A stretch of 64,000 nt of DNA from Monosporascus cannonballus (taxonomy: Eukaryota > Ascomycota > Sordariomycetes > Xylariales). This document shows, one piece after another, positions 22,750 to 34,880 of the stretch (position 1 is the first letter of the stretch; every line of letters starts with the position of its first letter). The notes under the pieces were generated by a model. That model worked only from the letters and a program-made list of their open reading frames with translations. It did not search any database and was not told where the DNA came from. The stretch spans positions 147,522 to 211,521 of the forward strand of contig QJNS01000700.1 in assembly GCA_004154925.1 (NCBI GenBank), given 5' to 3'. The translations under genes were made by a program, and so were the position numbers.

Positions 22750-25270
22750 GCCCCGACTTAGAGAGGGATATGCGGCAGTGATGCGATTTGATCACGATAC
22801 GGGCAACGGCAATGGTGTGGGATAGGAGTTCGATAAATACTAGATGGGCCTAAGATGAGTTTACAGTACAGGATTGAGATACCCGGCAGCCTAGCGAATG
22901 TGTATGGACTTCCCACAATAGAGCAAATTTATGTACGTGCGTTTAGCTGTGTTCTCGGATGATGTACCCGCGATCTGCCAGTATCTTGGATTTCGAGTTT
23001 TGCAGCGTATGGAGGTCTCCTCGTTGCCTTGCTATGTTAGAGCGTTAATCAACCATCTAAGGCGTTCCTCCCCACCTACTAGCTCCTGAATGCTACCTAC
23101 ATGGGCAGCTCTAAGTCTTTAAGTACCTATTTACAGTAGCAGGTAGGATCTCCGAGTCCTTGCACCGTGGGTCGCCCCCAGATCCTTGGCCATTTGGTGG
23201 CTTACAAGATGGGGAAGCAGAATGCCCATCCGGAAGACGGCAAGGCCAGCGAGGAGAAGATTGTGACAAGAGCATCCCAAGTTGGAAGCAATTCAACCCA
23301 CTTCAACCACCGCCCAAAAGGATGGATTGCAAACGATCCTTTACGGTTGGACAGTCAATGGGTAGTATGGACGTCCGGAGGCATTTTGGACCCCTGATAA
23401 AATACAGGGGTTTAAGCGTACCTCTCGGACGCGACGAGATAACTACACATCGGTGTTGCCCCGTACCTATCCCGCATCGACCCATATTTCGGTCCCATAT
23501 TTTTACGGACGATGTGAGGAGCTGAATCGATGGATGCCCAGCAGCCTCCGTAAATACTCCCGATTACGCGGCCACCAGATGCGGGTGTATTTTTCATGAC
23601 AGTCCCTCCGCCGTTCATGGTCTTGGGGTCGTGGGCTACTCTTAATGGTTTAACGCGTTTCTTGCGACTTATCAAGAGGTATCAAGTGGTACAGACACTT
23701 TAAGACGGAACTTAGAGGGCCGACACAGGCATGTCTATGCGTTTTGCCTACCCAGTAGGTAGCCGGCAGCGGGACCACTTACGCCCAGGCTAATACAAAT
23801 GGCGATGTATCGGAGCTACTCCAAGACCTGTTTTCGCCTCCTGCTTGCTTGTATTTCGTCCGCTAGTGGTTGATTGCCTGAGGCTCGAAGAGGACTATCT
23901 TCATCTGACATAAGCAGATGTCAAAGCAACTCCACCTAATCCAGTCCGCTGCGCAACAGCCAAGCCGAATCCACCCATTCAGCTTCACCCTTTATCGCCA
24001 CCCATCTCACTAAAGTAAAGCGATTGTGTATAGACAGAATGGACCGGTGAAAATATTTGTGGGGTTACATAAAATTGTACAGTAGCTTGTTGCGAGGTGC
24101 TAGCCACGTTGTCGTAAGAAGATAAGGGGGGACCAGGGCTGATAGGGCTGCAGGGCTACGGACCGGACCCATCTGGACGTATAATGATTTGGTATGCAAA
24201 ATAGTAGGAGATTTCATCTACCAGCGGAGCCATCCAGCTGGGGGGGTTGGTGGACTCAATTGTGTTGCTTCGAGCGTTGCATAGGATCCATACATAGGAG
24301 CCTTACAGCGAGGGATATGTTGCAACAGAAATCCAGCAGGTCTAAGGAGTGACGGAACCTAATGTCAGCAGCAGCTTGGCTTCTTGTGTTTGACCACATG
24401 TAGAAACAGATGACTTGAGATCCTTAAACCTACTGGCTCGTAGGAGCTCCGCCGTTGCCGACCTTCCCTCAGCTGAACAGATCGGCAGGAATATATGGAA
24501 CGAAGTCTCTAAAATGCGAGTATATGTTTCCTAAGTTCAAATGGGGCTAACAATGTCTATCACTTCACCACGACATCAATCCTTCAGCTAGGGCTACAGA
24601 CCCATCAAATGTTGGGTTATGCGATGCCACTGCCAGCTAAACCCCAGTAATTGCACGACAGAACACAAGTCCTCCGCCAGATCGGGAAAGGCCCACATCA
24701 TGTCATATAACGATCATCGTATACCGTAATACATAGAGTTTCCGTATTCAGTAAACCTCGGTATTCCATGCCTTCCGTTCAGATCTGCATCTGAGACGTA
24801 GATCAGTAAGAGCTAGTGGAACCTATAGGTAGTGTTGCACAAGGTACAGACTAGTTTCTAATTTATCCAGCCTTGTTACCTAAGTACCGTTAAACAACCT
24901 ATCAGGCGACAGATATCACATTCTTCAAAGTCATAGAACCGTCAAGTTCCGGCGAAGCCGCGTGTTGAGCAGCGATCTGTACACTTCCCGGAAGGTGGAA
25001 ACGGACGGGCCTCGCACGACGTGGAGAACCCTGAATGCTCTAACTATCCCCCTAGGATACAGAGGTTTCTATTCACGAGTGCCTCCTGAAAAGTATAAGT
25101 ATGGCTAAAGTTCCCGTCGAAGTTGCTGGTTGGAAATCACTCTACCATTATAATTCACCATCAGTCCCTTGAATCACCGACTCGACTCCCCCTGCCTACT
25201 CGATATTTAGTAAATCACCACAATACTCAACACTATACTCCGAATTCCATCACTAGACCCATCCTTCAAA
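22750..25270. other. Intergenic, no gene recognised
   Basis: About 2.5 kb of mixed composition. Frames at 23,160-23,525 and 23,412-23,675 have no recognisable domain. The last about 200 bp are the promoter and leader of the secreted-protein gene, with a TATA-like 'gtataag' near 25,094 and a C/A-rich leader up to the start codon. Confidence 0.5.
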
Positions 25271-25680
25271 ATGAAGTTCAACGCCGCTATCCTCTTCGCT
25301 GCTGCTCAGGCCGCCGGCGTCCTCTCTTCAGCCGTCGGTCTCGATTCCTCCTCGCCCGGAAACGTCCAGAAGCGAGAGTGTTGGCACGGGAAAAGCTATG
25401 GTTGCAGCGAGAGCGGCTTTTGCTGGAAGAAATGTGGTGGTGACCATACCGGTAAGCATTATTCCAGTCCTTCCCCCTCCCCTTCCTCCGATCTATCACC
25501 TACGACGCAACCTGGTAATCATATGCCAACACTGAGTGTGCAAAAGGCGCCTGGTGCTGGACTGCCAGGAACGATGGCTTCGGCGACTGGTACACCTGTT
25601 CCAATGACAATGATTGTAACACGGACATGCCTTGCAGCCAGGCTGTTGACGGCTGCGACGACTGTGGGTGCAGCTGCTAG
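25271..25680 (+). CDS. Small cysteine-rich secreted protein (candidate effector)
   Basis: Two exons, 25,271-25,451 and 25,547-25,680, with a 95-bp intron (GTAAGC donor, AAAAG acceptor). The spliced frame encodes 104 residues. Residues 1-20 form a signal peptide (MKFN followed by an Ala-rich core), then a short propeptide ending in the dibasic Kex2 site Lys34-Arg35. The mature 69-residue domain has 12 cysteines (37, 45, 51, 55, 64, 78, 84, 90, 97, 100, 102, 104), ending in a C-G-C-S-C tail. Trp-rich motifs 'CWKK', 'WCWTA' and 'GDWYTC' bracket the junction, and their continuity proves the splice. I recall similar CW...WCW...GDW...CGCSC proteins in plant-associated fungi, annotated as hypothetical secreted proteins or effectors; no activity is known to me. 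Without splicing, the frame runs on to 25,792 and loses the cysteine pattern. The gene is intact and lies between RIP-damaged neighbours. Confidence 0.88.
25452..25546 (+). other. Intron of secreted-protein gene
   Basis: Donor GTAAGC at 25,452, acceptor AG at 25,545-25,546. It splits a glycine codon after its first base, and joining restores the cysteine-rich frame. Confidence 0.88.
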
Positions 25681-26370
25681 AAGGCAACAAGATGTCCCCT
25701 TACGCGGAAAATCCCCCCACGACGGATGGACTTGTAGAGCCCTCCTGGACGGATGGCCGATTGGGAGATGTTTGATCACGGGCAATCTTTGAGGACTAGC
25801 TCCTTGTTAACACAAACGGTGATTTTTTGGGCTTAGGTATACGCGTTACGGTATTACCCCCATGAATATATTGTATCCTCGCTTTTAAAGTCTAGTATTG
25901 GCCATCATGTGAGCATCGTAGAGAGTCTAATTTGCCTGCCCAGTCTTTGAGAGCCCTGCACCTTGAGCATTTTCCAGCAATAGCCTCCTCTTCACCACGA
26001 ATACCCACACTAAGCGATCCCACGATAAGGCAGCAAAAACTCCAGCGTAGAGCTTTGTCAACATGCAAGCTGTGGATATGTACGAGTCGACATGCTGTAG
26101 TTAGTATTTTTGGTGTCATGAAGACGAGGGAGCCAGGAGTTATACTGGGTGTTGTCTGGATATCCCAAGGCCTAATATTTCCAGTTTATCCCTCCCAGCT
26201 CATGGCCCCATCCCTCGGTTCTTCGTGGCACCACCATCAAAATACCTAAGTAATAGCCGGCTTGAAACCAGAGCTCTCAACGATGACCTTTACATAGACT
26301 TGATATTCAATACTGCATACCGGTTGCATGACCAGGTAGATCATGCATGGATCTCAGAGGTGCCAAGGCA
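25681..26370. other. Intergenic, downstream of the secreted-protein gene
   Basis: No gene recognised. Frames at 25,932-26,249 and 26,225-26,422 lack any domain. Confidence 0.45.
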
Positions 26371-26383
26371 TCCACGTAAGCGT

Positions 26384-26394
26384 CCCCCCCCCCC
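26384..26394 (+). repeat. 11-C homopolymer
   Basis: Run of 11 cytosines; a second run of the same length lies inside the ABC pseudogene (32,126-32,136). Confidence 0.9.
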
Positions 26395-26436
26395 AAGCGC
26401 AGACCGGCATAGTCTGGAGTAACCTGAGGCTACTGT

Positions 26437-26534
26437 GGCTTGCTCTCTTCTTCGCAGCCCCAGGAGACCTGGAGCAAGCAATGAAAAGTAGAAAGATGGT
26501 TTCGCCACCTGGAGGCAGTGTAATACCAGGTGGC
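26437..26534. repeat. Two adjacent inverted repeats
   Basis: GCTTGCTC (about 26,438) pairs with GAGCAAGC (about 26,472), and GCCACCTGG (26,504-26,512) pairs with CCAGGTGGC (26,526-26,534). Both stems are perfect. No terminator context is implied in a eukaryote. Confidence 0.6.
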
Positions 26535-28090
26535 AGGACAGAACCCCCGGGAAGACAAAGCATTTGAGCTCAGCAAGACCTGTGTGCAGTTAACGTGTTC
26601 ACCAAGAGAGTACCAAACCAAAAACGAGAACAGAGAACAAGAACATAGGAGAGGGTTAACATAGGAAAAGGCAACGTAGGAAAAGGTTGGGGGAGAGGGG
26701 GAAGAAGCAGAAAAGGCAGCAACGAGAAAATCAGAGCGCGCAAAAGCAGAAAATCAGAAAACAGACACTCCGCCCACCGGCCATCACGGCGTTGTGAGTC
26801 TGGCATAAAGCCTCCCGAAAGGGCCAGTAAATCCCGTACTGAAGACACACTGCAGACCCGAATGCCCCTCATCGGAAGAAGGATCCCACCCAAAGTATTA
26901 GTCCCGCCTTCTATCTAAGCACTCAATGATGGTCGCTAGACACGTACGTTCCATACACCTTGTAATGGCCAGTCTCCGTCCACCCCAGAACTTCAAAAGA
27001 CCATGTCGGACAGCAAGGGACCAAGGGCTGCTTACTCAAGCCCGAAGGCGAGTCCCACTAATATAGGAGAAAATGTGGGGCGGCTGAAGGGAGTCCTGAT
27101 GGGGCCTACCAAAGAACCGAGCGACCTCACTCGGACTTTCACAGCGGAACAAGTCGGACGCCGCGTCCATCCTCGTCGGAAGAATCAAGGGCTGTTACCT
27201 TCCACTGGTGCGCATCGATGGCCATCGCCTCAAAGAGCCGGGTACCGACCGCAGGATAAACCTCCTAGTCGATACCCAGGGATACCCCCTACAGGCGGCG
27301 ATGGAATACTCCGGCGGTCTCACACGCGGGGAGGTGACCTCGTCCATGCTGGAGTCCGGGGCAAACATGGGAACTCTTGAGCTTAGCCTCCCAACCCGTG
27401 AAGGGCGGGGTCCAGGGACCGAAGCCCTCGAATTGCTCCGAGAGTGTCTTGCGACGGCCCAAAGATATGCGTAACACTCTTTGTGGTGGTTACGAGCTGG
27501 CGAGGTGGAAAAGACGAAAACACAGAAACAAAAACAAAGAAGACGTAGCTATGATGGACCAGATGCGAGACCTAACAGGGCCATATTGATGTGTAACTTG
27601 TCAAACTATAAATATTCGAGCAGTAGTATGGAGTAATTTCATCAGATCGGTTGGTGCGGTAGTTAATAAACGGAGCGTAGATCGGTAAGCGACTACTGTC
27701 GGAGAGTAATGCCGCCTAAACTGTTTTATGGGCAGCGTATAAATAGGCGAATGTCCGTCGGAAACAATTCAAATGCGTCAAGGATGGAATCGTTCGAGGT
27801 GAATGGAGAGTCTTCGTGCTGTAACTCTGAGAATATCCGAGTTGGTGCGTCGTGCCGATTTGTCGCAGGCACATTGTCATTAAGTGGGCGCTCTTCTCAT
27901 AGTACCGTTACTCGTGAATAGTGCGATAGCCGCTGTAGATACCAAAATTATAAGCATAATCTCATAGCAGACGGGGATGAAGATGAAGTGGAAGTGAGGT
28001 GAAGCGGGCACTCTGCTGCAAGAGCGGTTTTTCGTCTAGCTAATGCAAACGTGATGTGACTCAACGGCGATGAGCTCAGGAAAGGGATGG
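26535..28090. other. Intergenic with one unrecognised open frame
   Basis: The best candidate is a plus frame of about 110 codons ending at the TAA at 27,472-27,474. It opens after an in-frame TGA near 27,100 and contains 'KSDAASILVGRIKGCYLPL', 'RRINLLVDTQGYPLQAA' and 'EALELLRECLATAQRYA'. The amino-acid content is protein-like, but I recognise no family and see no clear start codon, so it could be an exon or a transposon scrap. The overlapping frame at 27,003-27,380 is an alternative reading. Confidence 0.3.
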
Positions 28091-28098
28091 GAGAAAGG

Positions 28099-28930
28099 TC
28101 AACTTACTTCATATATTATTTCGAAGGTAGAGTGATCGAGTTGAGGCTTGTAGTCATTAGTTGGTGTTACAATAGTGGTCACGTTCGAGGATGGAGGATG
28201 GAGAGAAGAGAGGAAGCATGGTAGAGAAGTGGTGAGGGTACGAGAGGTGAGTGTAGGAGGGGAGGGAGCGGTGATGGCAGAGGAGAGAGAGAGAGTATAG
28301 AAGAGAAAAAGCAAAAAGAAAGGAGGCGAACAGAGACGAAAAAGGATGAGGGTGAACGAGGATAATGATGCGAGTATGAGCGATGATGGAAGTGGACGAA
28401 GATAGACGACAATGAGGATGGCAGATATTGAGAGTGGAAAAGTACGAAGACGATGAGAACCGAGGATGGGAGGCGAAGAACGAAAATAGATTTACTAAAA
28501 AGATGGAAGAGAATGAGGGTGGAAGAGGACGACTATGGAAAAGAAAAAAAGGGCAGAAGAATCGTAGAATGGAAGAGGCGCAGATAGAAGAGAGGAGGCG
28601 AGAGCGTCAGATGGGTGGGAGGTCAGGTTCAGGTTCAAGGTATGCAAATTGCGTGATGAGTGCTCGACATCAGAGAAGATGTTTTGATCATTGCAGGCAA
28701 GTTGGGAGAGTAGGTGCAGGATAACGAGGAAGGGGATTCGTGAGCGAGATATATAACTTACCGAATGGATCACGGCTAGGGTGATCGATTGGTGCTATTA
28801 ATGGCGAGTCACTGATCGAGGAACTGGAGGAGTTGGGTGTGTGGGAGGGCAGAAGTCAACAAGAAACGCGGGAGGGAAGTATGTCAGAGGGGAAAAGTAA
28901 GTATTGGTGACGGGTGTGTTGCTGGGGGGA
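28099..28930 (+). repeat. Purine-rich low-complexity tract
   Basis: About 0.8 kb with strong A/G bias on the plus strand (gagaggaag-, gagtatgagcga-type words), densest at 28,190-28,620. It creates open frames of Arg/Glu/Lys-rich (plus) or Ser/Leu/Pro-rich (minus) sequence that look compositional and are not called as genes. Confidence 0.7.
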
Positions 28931-29958
28931 AGGGGAAACAAAAGAACAGGTACGTACCTGTGTTGCTATGGCGGCTCCTTTCCTGAGTTGAAATTTCCAA
29001 AGGTTCGTTCTGGCATCTAATATTCGTTATAGGTCGTTGACTAGATGTGTGCGTTGAAGATGCGAGATGGCCGAGGTGTGGTCGAAGAGAGTCCGGGAGA
29101 GATATGTGAAGAAGGGAGCTTAAAAATCGCGAGCTGCCTACGAGTTCTCACGTAGTAATTTCTAATACCAGTTTCCCAGACGAAATCAATATTATCCAAC
29201 TTGATTCATATTCTAAGTAGACGTGAAAAGCGTTATTCAGGTGGCTCACTTAGATCAACGTGAGTTTTTACTCCAATTCCGGCTGCTTTACTTGATTTAT
29301 ATGTTTTATTAGTATAGCGTAACTGCTTGGAATACATAGATTAATCCTAGTTATCCTCTGGCCAACTATCGTGAGGGCCCCGTACGTATAGTCATATGAA
29401 CTTCAGAGGGAAACAGAGTTATCATGGAGCTCACCTCTGAAAGCACATCACCTTCGAGAAGGGAGCTTCATAGACATCAGGCTCGTCCAAAAGTAAACCC
29501 TTGCATCTGAGTGTAATGTCTTTTAGATTTTATAGCAGGTGAAGCTTGATATAGAGCAACCAGCCTAGAGCCATACTTACGTCGAAGGTCCAAATAGTAC
29601 CGGATAATGCAGAGGATTCATATTGTTGACAGCTTAAGAAATAACCATCAGCTGACATCGCGCGATGCCCTCCTACTCATGATATAGAAGCATGTCTAGT
29701 CAATGAGCGAGCCTCCAAGCTGCTGTATATTTATCCCTTCGACAGGGTGATGAAGCAGGACCTGTGGTAAAAGAAGAACTCCTACTTGATAAGTCTATCT
29801 TTCTTATGAGTCAGTGGCTAGATATCAGGTCACATCAACTACCCTCGGTGTATCCTATTGCTCTGGCCAGCCCACTGCTTTTTTTTTTCTACTATTGTGA
29901 ACCCCATGGTATGTACTCTAAACTACGACTAACCCCATTCCTCGCACAGGATCCTTTA
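28931..29958. other. Intergenic, no gene recognised
   Basis: Mixed composition. A 72-codon frame at 29,764-29,982 runs into the end of the ABC pseudogene and is not supported. The terminator region of the ABC gene should lie at the right end. Confidence 0.45.
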
Positions 29959-31612
29959 TCAGTTTCCCTTCTTCTGCTTTAGCTCCGCTAGCAACCCACC
30001 CAGCGGATTCTTGCCTTTGAACCTCAAGAACGTCGCTAGGTTGACAACGGCGTAGTTGAAGACAATAAACCGCAGACAATGCCGAAGTCACGCCAGGTAT
30101 GGCTGTAATAGACGCTGAACTGTCTCCCGAACTCGTCACCCGTCGCATATTGGCAGAACTCGCAGAGGCCGTCGGCACCCATCTGCACATACCCCCCTGC
30201 CTGCGCGATGTAACCCTGGACGTATGACTCGCACGTCTGGCCTGGAGGCGCCGCAAAGCGAGAGAACTCGCCCACCTGGTATCTGTGTATTCCGGCGGCG
30301 AGGAAGGCCTCCAATAGGTAGTGAAAAGGTGTGAGCCAGTACATCCACGCGCGCCAGAACATCGGTAGCTATGCGGACGGGACCACGACGCCGCAGAAGG
30401 AGACGACGAAGAGGAAGAAGATGGGAACTAGCAGACTCGCGAGCAGCTCGTTGGGGCTGAAGGATGCGATGGCCTGACCAAAGCCCACGTAGTACAACTC
30501 GAAGAGCATGATGCATAAGAATGTGAATCCAGAGGTGAACCCGAGATTCCTGTTGCCCATTACTCCCCACCACCAGCAATTGAAGTAGATGGCGCCTGCG
30601 ACTATGGCGTATGGGATTTCGACTAATAGGGCTACTGTAGTCCATGCGAACCAGGAGTATATCTTGGCGTTATTTTCGCGGGACTGGAAAATGTCCCGTG
30701 AGTGGAGGAAGACTGGTTGGAGTTGCTGGATCAGGGGCGGCGAGATCGTCAGGGTCATGAAGATGGAGAAGAGGTGTGATTGCATATCAATGGTCGCGTA
30801 CCCCAGCTTGTAGAATGTGAAGGAGTTGAACAGACCAGTAAATATTTGCAGGATAAACTTGCCCATGATGTAATTCAGTCTCCTCCAATACGCGACGAAG
30901 GAGCGCTTGACGACTGCCGTGGTCTGTGTCCAAAGAGACATTGTGTATTCCCGATCGTCCCGCACGTTCCTCGAATGGTCGGCATTCTTGCGCTTCTCAA
31001 CAATTTCAGCTATACCCCTGGATTGCTCTTCGTACTTCCTCGACTGCAGCCAAGTGCTCCCCCAGTCCTGACCTTTGTAGTCTGGGTTTCCAGCACCAAT
31101 GGTATCTAGCACCCATTCAGCGGGGTTGGCATCCGGCGGACACTTTGATCCACCGTTTTCTTCAAAATAGCTTATTAATTTCTGGCTGCCCTTTCCGAGA
31201 TCACCGGCGTAGACTACGCGTCCGCCGGATTCGAGAAGGATAAGTTCATCGAAATTCTCGAAGAGCACGGCGGAAGGCTGATGAATCGTGCAAAGAATGG
31301 CTTGGCCCGCATCAGCCAGCTTACGCAAGAACCGAACAATGTTGAATGCGGCACCAGAATCGAGACCAGAGGTGGGCTCGTCCAAGAACATCAGCAGCTC
31401 CGGCTTGGACGCAAGTTTCACGCCAATGGTCAATCTCTTTCGCTGCTCCGAGTTGAGACCCTCGCCGACCTTACCGATAGTGGCGCCAGCGATGTCTTGC
31501 ATCTCGAGAAGTTCGATGATAGTCTCGCAATAAGCATATTTCTCCTCCTTGACAACTTCTTTCGGCTGACGGAGGAGGGCCGAGAACGGCAGCGCCCCTC
31601 GCACAGTGCCGG

Positions 31613-31668
31613 CTGCCACAGAAATTAGCGTCATACTTTCAGGAAGGCAAACGCTGAATGGGACGGAC
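31613..31668 (-). other. ABC pseudogene intron, NBD2 (distal)
   Basis: On the minus strand GTCCGT (31,668 down) to CAG (31,613), 56 bp, with a GCTAAT branch site. Splicing changes '...DIREP' plus junk into '...DIREPTGTVRGALPFSALLRQPKEV', in pieces matching the family's EPTATVREALRFSALLRQP. Confidence 0.8.
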
Positions 31669-31778
31669 TTGGCTCACGGATGTCAAGCTGCTCTGAGAAG
31701 CCAGTAGCTCTCTGGAACGATTTTGGCAGTGGCTTTCTATCCACAAGGAAGTTTCCTGTTATGACCCCAAACTTTATC

Positions 31779-31828
31779 CTACATATAACTGTCAGCAGCT
31801 GATTCAGTAGCTTATTCAGTGTGCTTAC
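31779..31828 (-). other. ABC pseudogene intron, after Walker A of NBD2
   Basis: On the minus strand GTAAGC (31,828 down) to GTAG (31,779), 50 bp, with a GCTGAC branch site. Joining gives '...[18 protein letters not shown]'. An alternative donor 15 bp upstream (GTCTGT) gives '[11 protein letters not shown]', the exact family length. Both keep the frame. Confidence 0.75.
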
Positions 31829-34800
31829 CAGTTCCTAACAGACCTTTGAGCCAGAGCATTCAGAAGCGTCGTCTTCCCAGACCCGGAAGCTCCCATAAGT
31901 GCAGTCAATTTGCCGGGCCTGACGTATCCCTGAACGTTCTGCTGCAGCTTCCTCTCACCGCCTTGGAAGGGTATTGCGTAATCCACGTCTTGAAAGGTGA
32001 AAATCTTCTCGTTCTTGGCCACATTGTTCAATACTTCCTTATCCCTCTGTTCGTGCCCTTTGGCGTTCTGCTCAGGGGGCGCTGCTTTCTCGTTGACTCT
32101 TCCGGTCTCTTCGTCGCTGACAGTACCCCCCCCCCCGGCCGCCAGTTTCAATAGAACCTTGAACTATCTTCGGAACCTGACCGCGTTTGAAAACAGTTAC
32201 TGCTGCTCCTCCTGCGTTCGGCTTCATCATTTCCATCCCTAGCATGGAGATCGCCAGAAAGAAGAAAAAGAACGCCCACAGAAACCCGAAGTTGCCCCAG
32301 AGATGGCTGCGGGAGTAGTTGAAGGCGGCCTGGATATAGGCGGCCCCGGAAACTGTCCTCGAACCTGTGGTAGACCCTGCCAATGTACATGACTGATACT
32401 GCGGCGAAGCACCGGGGACCTGCGGGACGAGAAAGGGACCTACACAGGGAAACTATAGTCTGTAAAACTCGTTAGACATGAGACATTCGAAGCCGTACTA
32501 TATCCAGTTTATCCATCTCAGCCAGCCAAACCAGGGGCGCATTTGTGAAGGGGGAATCAGATAGCCTGTGTAGACAATTAGGGTCTGGATCGCAACGCCA
32601 GTCACCTTGGTGGCGTCATCCAAAGTCTTGAACACCGCCAAGATTGCTCGGAAAAAGGCATATGCTGTCATTGTGACCAACCACAAGATAAGGATGGAAA
32701 TGAAGAATTGTGATGGCGTAGCAGATAAGCCAGCCATCCAGTAGATAATCACGGCAAGTAACACAACCTGAACCAGAACTAATGGGATATCCACGATTGT
32801 CTGCGCTAGGGCGTAAGCTGAAGGCTGGTAGAACGAAAAGTTCTTATGCTTGAGCAAGATGGGCTTGGACTCAAAAGCAGCAGTCAGCTCTGCAAGTGCC
32901 AACAGGGCGTTGAATAGAAGGATGAAGAACAATACGCCTCCGCGCCTAAATGCTCCGGCGGTATTGTCGGGTAAGTTGTAGAACAAGCTTCCCACTACGA
33001 CGCCCTGGAAAATAATGCCGCCCCATTTGCCAAACAGGGAGGCTTTGTCACATAACATGACAAGAACCTGTCGCCTTGTTAGAGTCATGACTTGTTGGTG
33101 AAAAGGTATCGTGAAATTCTTCTTTTTCGCCTTCTTCAAAGTGTTCTGGGTCCGCTCCCATGTTGAGCTTCGTACACCCTAACGTCATCAAGATTACACT
33201 AGTAAGCCTCACTCCTCATATATATGTCTGCGAAGTCCTGGGCGGATCGAGGAATCCGATTTTCCCATCCCGGTTTTACGCTGCGCTCGGAAGGATCAGT
33301 TACCGACGTAAGGAAGTCTGCGTGGTCCATCGGTCTGGACAGTCGAACCCAAGATCGAGGAAATACTGTTTGGCCCGATCGGCGGTGCCATAACACAAGC
33401 ATTTCCCGTTGCCAATGAGCAATACTTTATCGACGAGATTGTATAAAGACTCTCCGGCCTAGTATAGCGAAACGGCAGTAGAGATATGGGCAATGTTTGT
33501 CAATGCCCGCAGGGACTGCACATATTCCACGGCTGTTGGTGCGTCTAAACCCTTACTCGAGTTATCCCACCCTTGAACACTGGCTCTAGTGATGAGGGCC
33601 TCTGCTATGCTGACTCGCTTGCGCTCTCCGCCGGACACTCCTCTGATATACTCGTCGCCCACTTTCGTATCGAGGGTATGCTCGATCCACAGCAATTTAG
33701 TCGCGACTCGGAGGAATTCCTTGACATAATCTTTTCTACTCTCCCCCTTCCATCCTTGACTCCTTTCCAGGAGTGCGAGTCCGGAGAGCAAAACTAAGCG
33801 TGTGTCTGACTATTAGTGTTGCATGGTGTAAGTCGTCTTCCGGGTTGTAGATGATCTCACCCCTGAAGTCCTTGGCCATAGTCTTGGCATCCGTGCCGCC
33901 GTAAGTAACATCACCCAAAACATCTTCGAAGCCTGCGCGTTGGTTGCAGAATGTCTTGAGAAATGTCGTACATCATGAGCCAGGCCGACCCAGTACCAAC
34001 AAGATTTCCCCCGGGCGTACACAACCGGTGAAGTTAGAGATGAGATCCCGCACAGGAGGCTTGGCAATAGCTGCCTTCGGGCCTTTGGTGAACAAGTTCT
34101 TTAGGAACCGAGGTAAGCCTAAGAAGATGTCACCGACCGTGGGTTGTAAGCTGGCCCCAAGGCCGACACCTTTCACTGTAAGGTCCCGGAAAATGACGCC
34201 GGCATGTCTGGTCTTCTCTTCCTCGCTTTGCCGTTGACGGGCCTCCCCAAACAAGCGAGACATCAACCGTTCGATCTCCTCCCGTTCCTCTTTGGACTCC
34301 CCACGGGAAAACGAACTCCTGCGCCGTGAGATAACCCGGAACAAGTCTTCTTCGGTTGTGATGCTGCTTTTGCCTTGTTCAACGGTTGACCTCTTATTCC
34401 CGGGGCACGCTGCCGTAGTCTTCAATGGCTCGAAGTAAGGTTCAACCGCGGTAGTTGACTCTGAGTCGACTTGTGACGATGAAGATATTGGCTGAGACGC
34501 AACGTCTGCGCTCACATGGGAGTGTGGACTGGTTCCACTCGCGTTGGTCTCGTGTACAGCTCGGATGCCAGAGCGAAGACTGGGACTTCTCCCTATGTCA
34601 TGTCGTCCTGAAGCAATCGCACTTTCCCCACCCTCGGAGGATCTTCGTGCTGATATCCAGTTGCTTGGCTCGACAAGGGGAGACTGGGGACCGGGAGGTG
34701 GCTCCTGAAGAGGGTTCACCGGTGGAGTTTCAGGGAAACCACCCGGCACATCTGTATCCACCGGAGCAGGCTTATTACTACACCCTAACAGGGATTATTG

Positions 34801-34880
34801 CAGTTAGTGGTATACAAGCCCCACCTTTCTAAATCCTTCTTCGCCCATTAGCATAAGTGGTTTTCTTTTGCCTTATCGTG

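Larger units (their letters stand above)
29959..34761 (-). pseudogene. PDR-type ABC transporter (ABCG), disrupted
   Basis: Full-length layout of a fungal pleiotropic-drug-resistance pump, NBD1-TMD1-NBD2-TMD2, read on the minus strand. NBD1: a Walker A region 'GRPGS*CTTFLK' with TGA (33,973-33,975) in place of a Gly, 'NPEDDLHHATL', signature 'VSGGERKRVSIAEA', degenerate Walker B 'WDNSSKGLDA'. TMD1 is at 32,498-33,139. NBD2: intact Walker A '[17 protein letters not shown]', 'LNSEQRKRLTIG', Walker B 'LLMFLDEPTSGLDS'. TMD2 runs from about 30,950 to 29,959. Two introns join cleanly (31,779-31,828 and 31,613-31,668). Lesions: TAG at 33,459, 33,199, 32,498, 32,453 and 30,369; shifts at a C5 run (33,743-33,747), near 33,320, near 33,140, at a C11 run (32,126-32,136) and near 30,080. 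Several TAGs sit where relatives have Gln (CAG). The 5' end is unclear: the frame opens without an ATG, and an upstream exon (ATG about 34,846) is possible. Intact relatives export fungicides and toxins across the plasma membrane. Confidence 0.9.

Noticed and set aside
28428..28724. Arg/Glu-rich 98-codon frame
   Set aside because: Product of the purine-rich tract; amino-acid content follows base composition.
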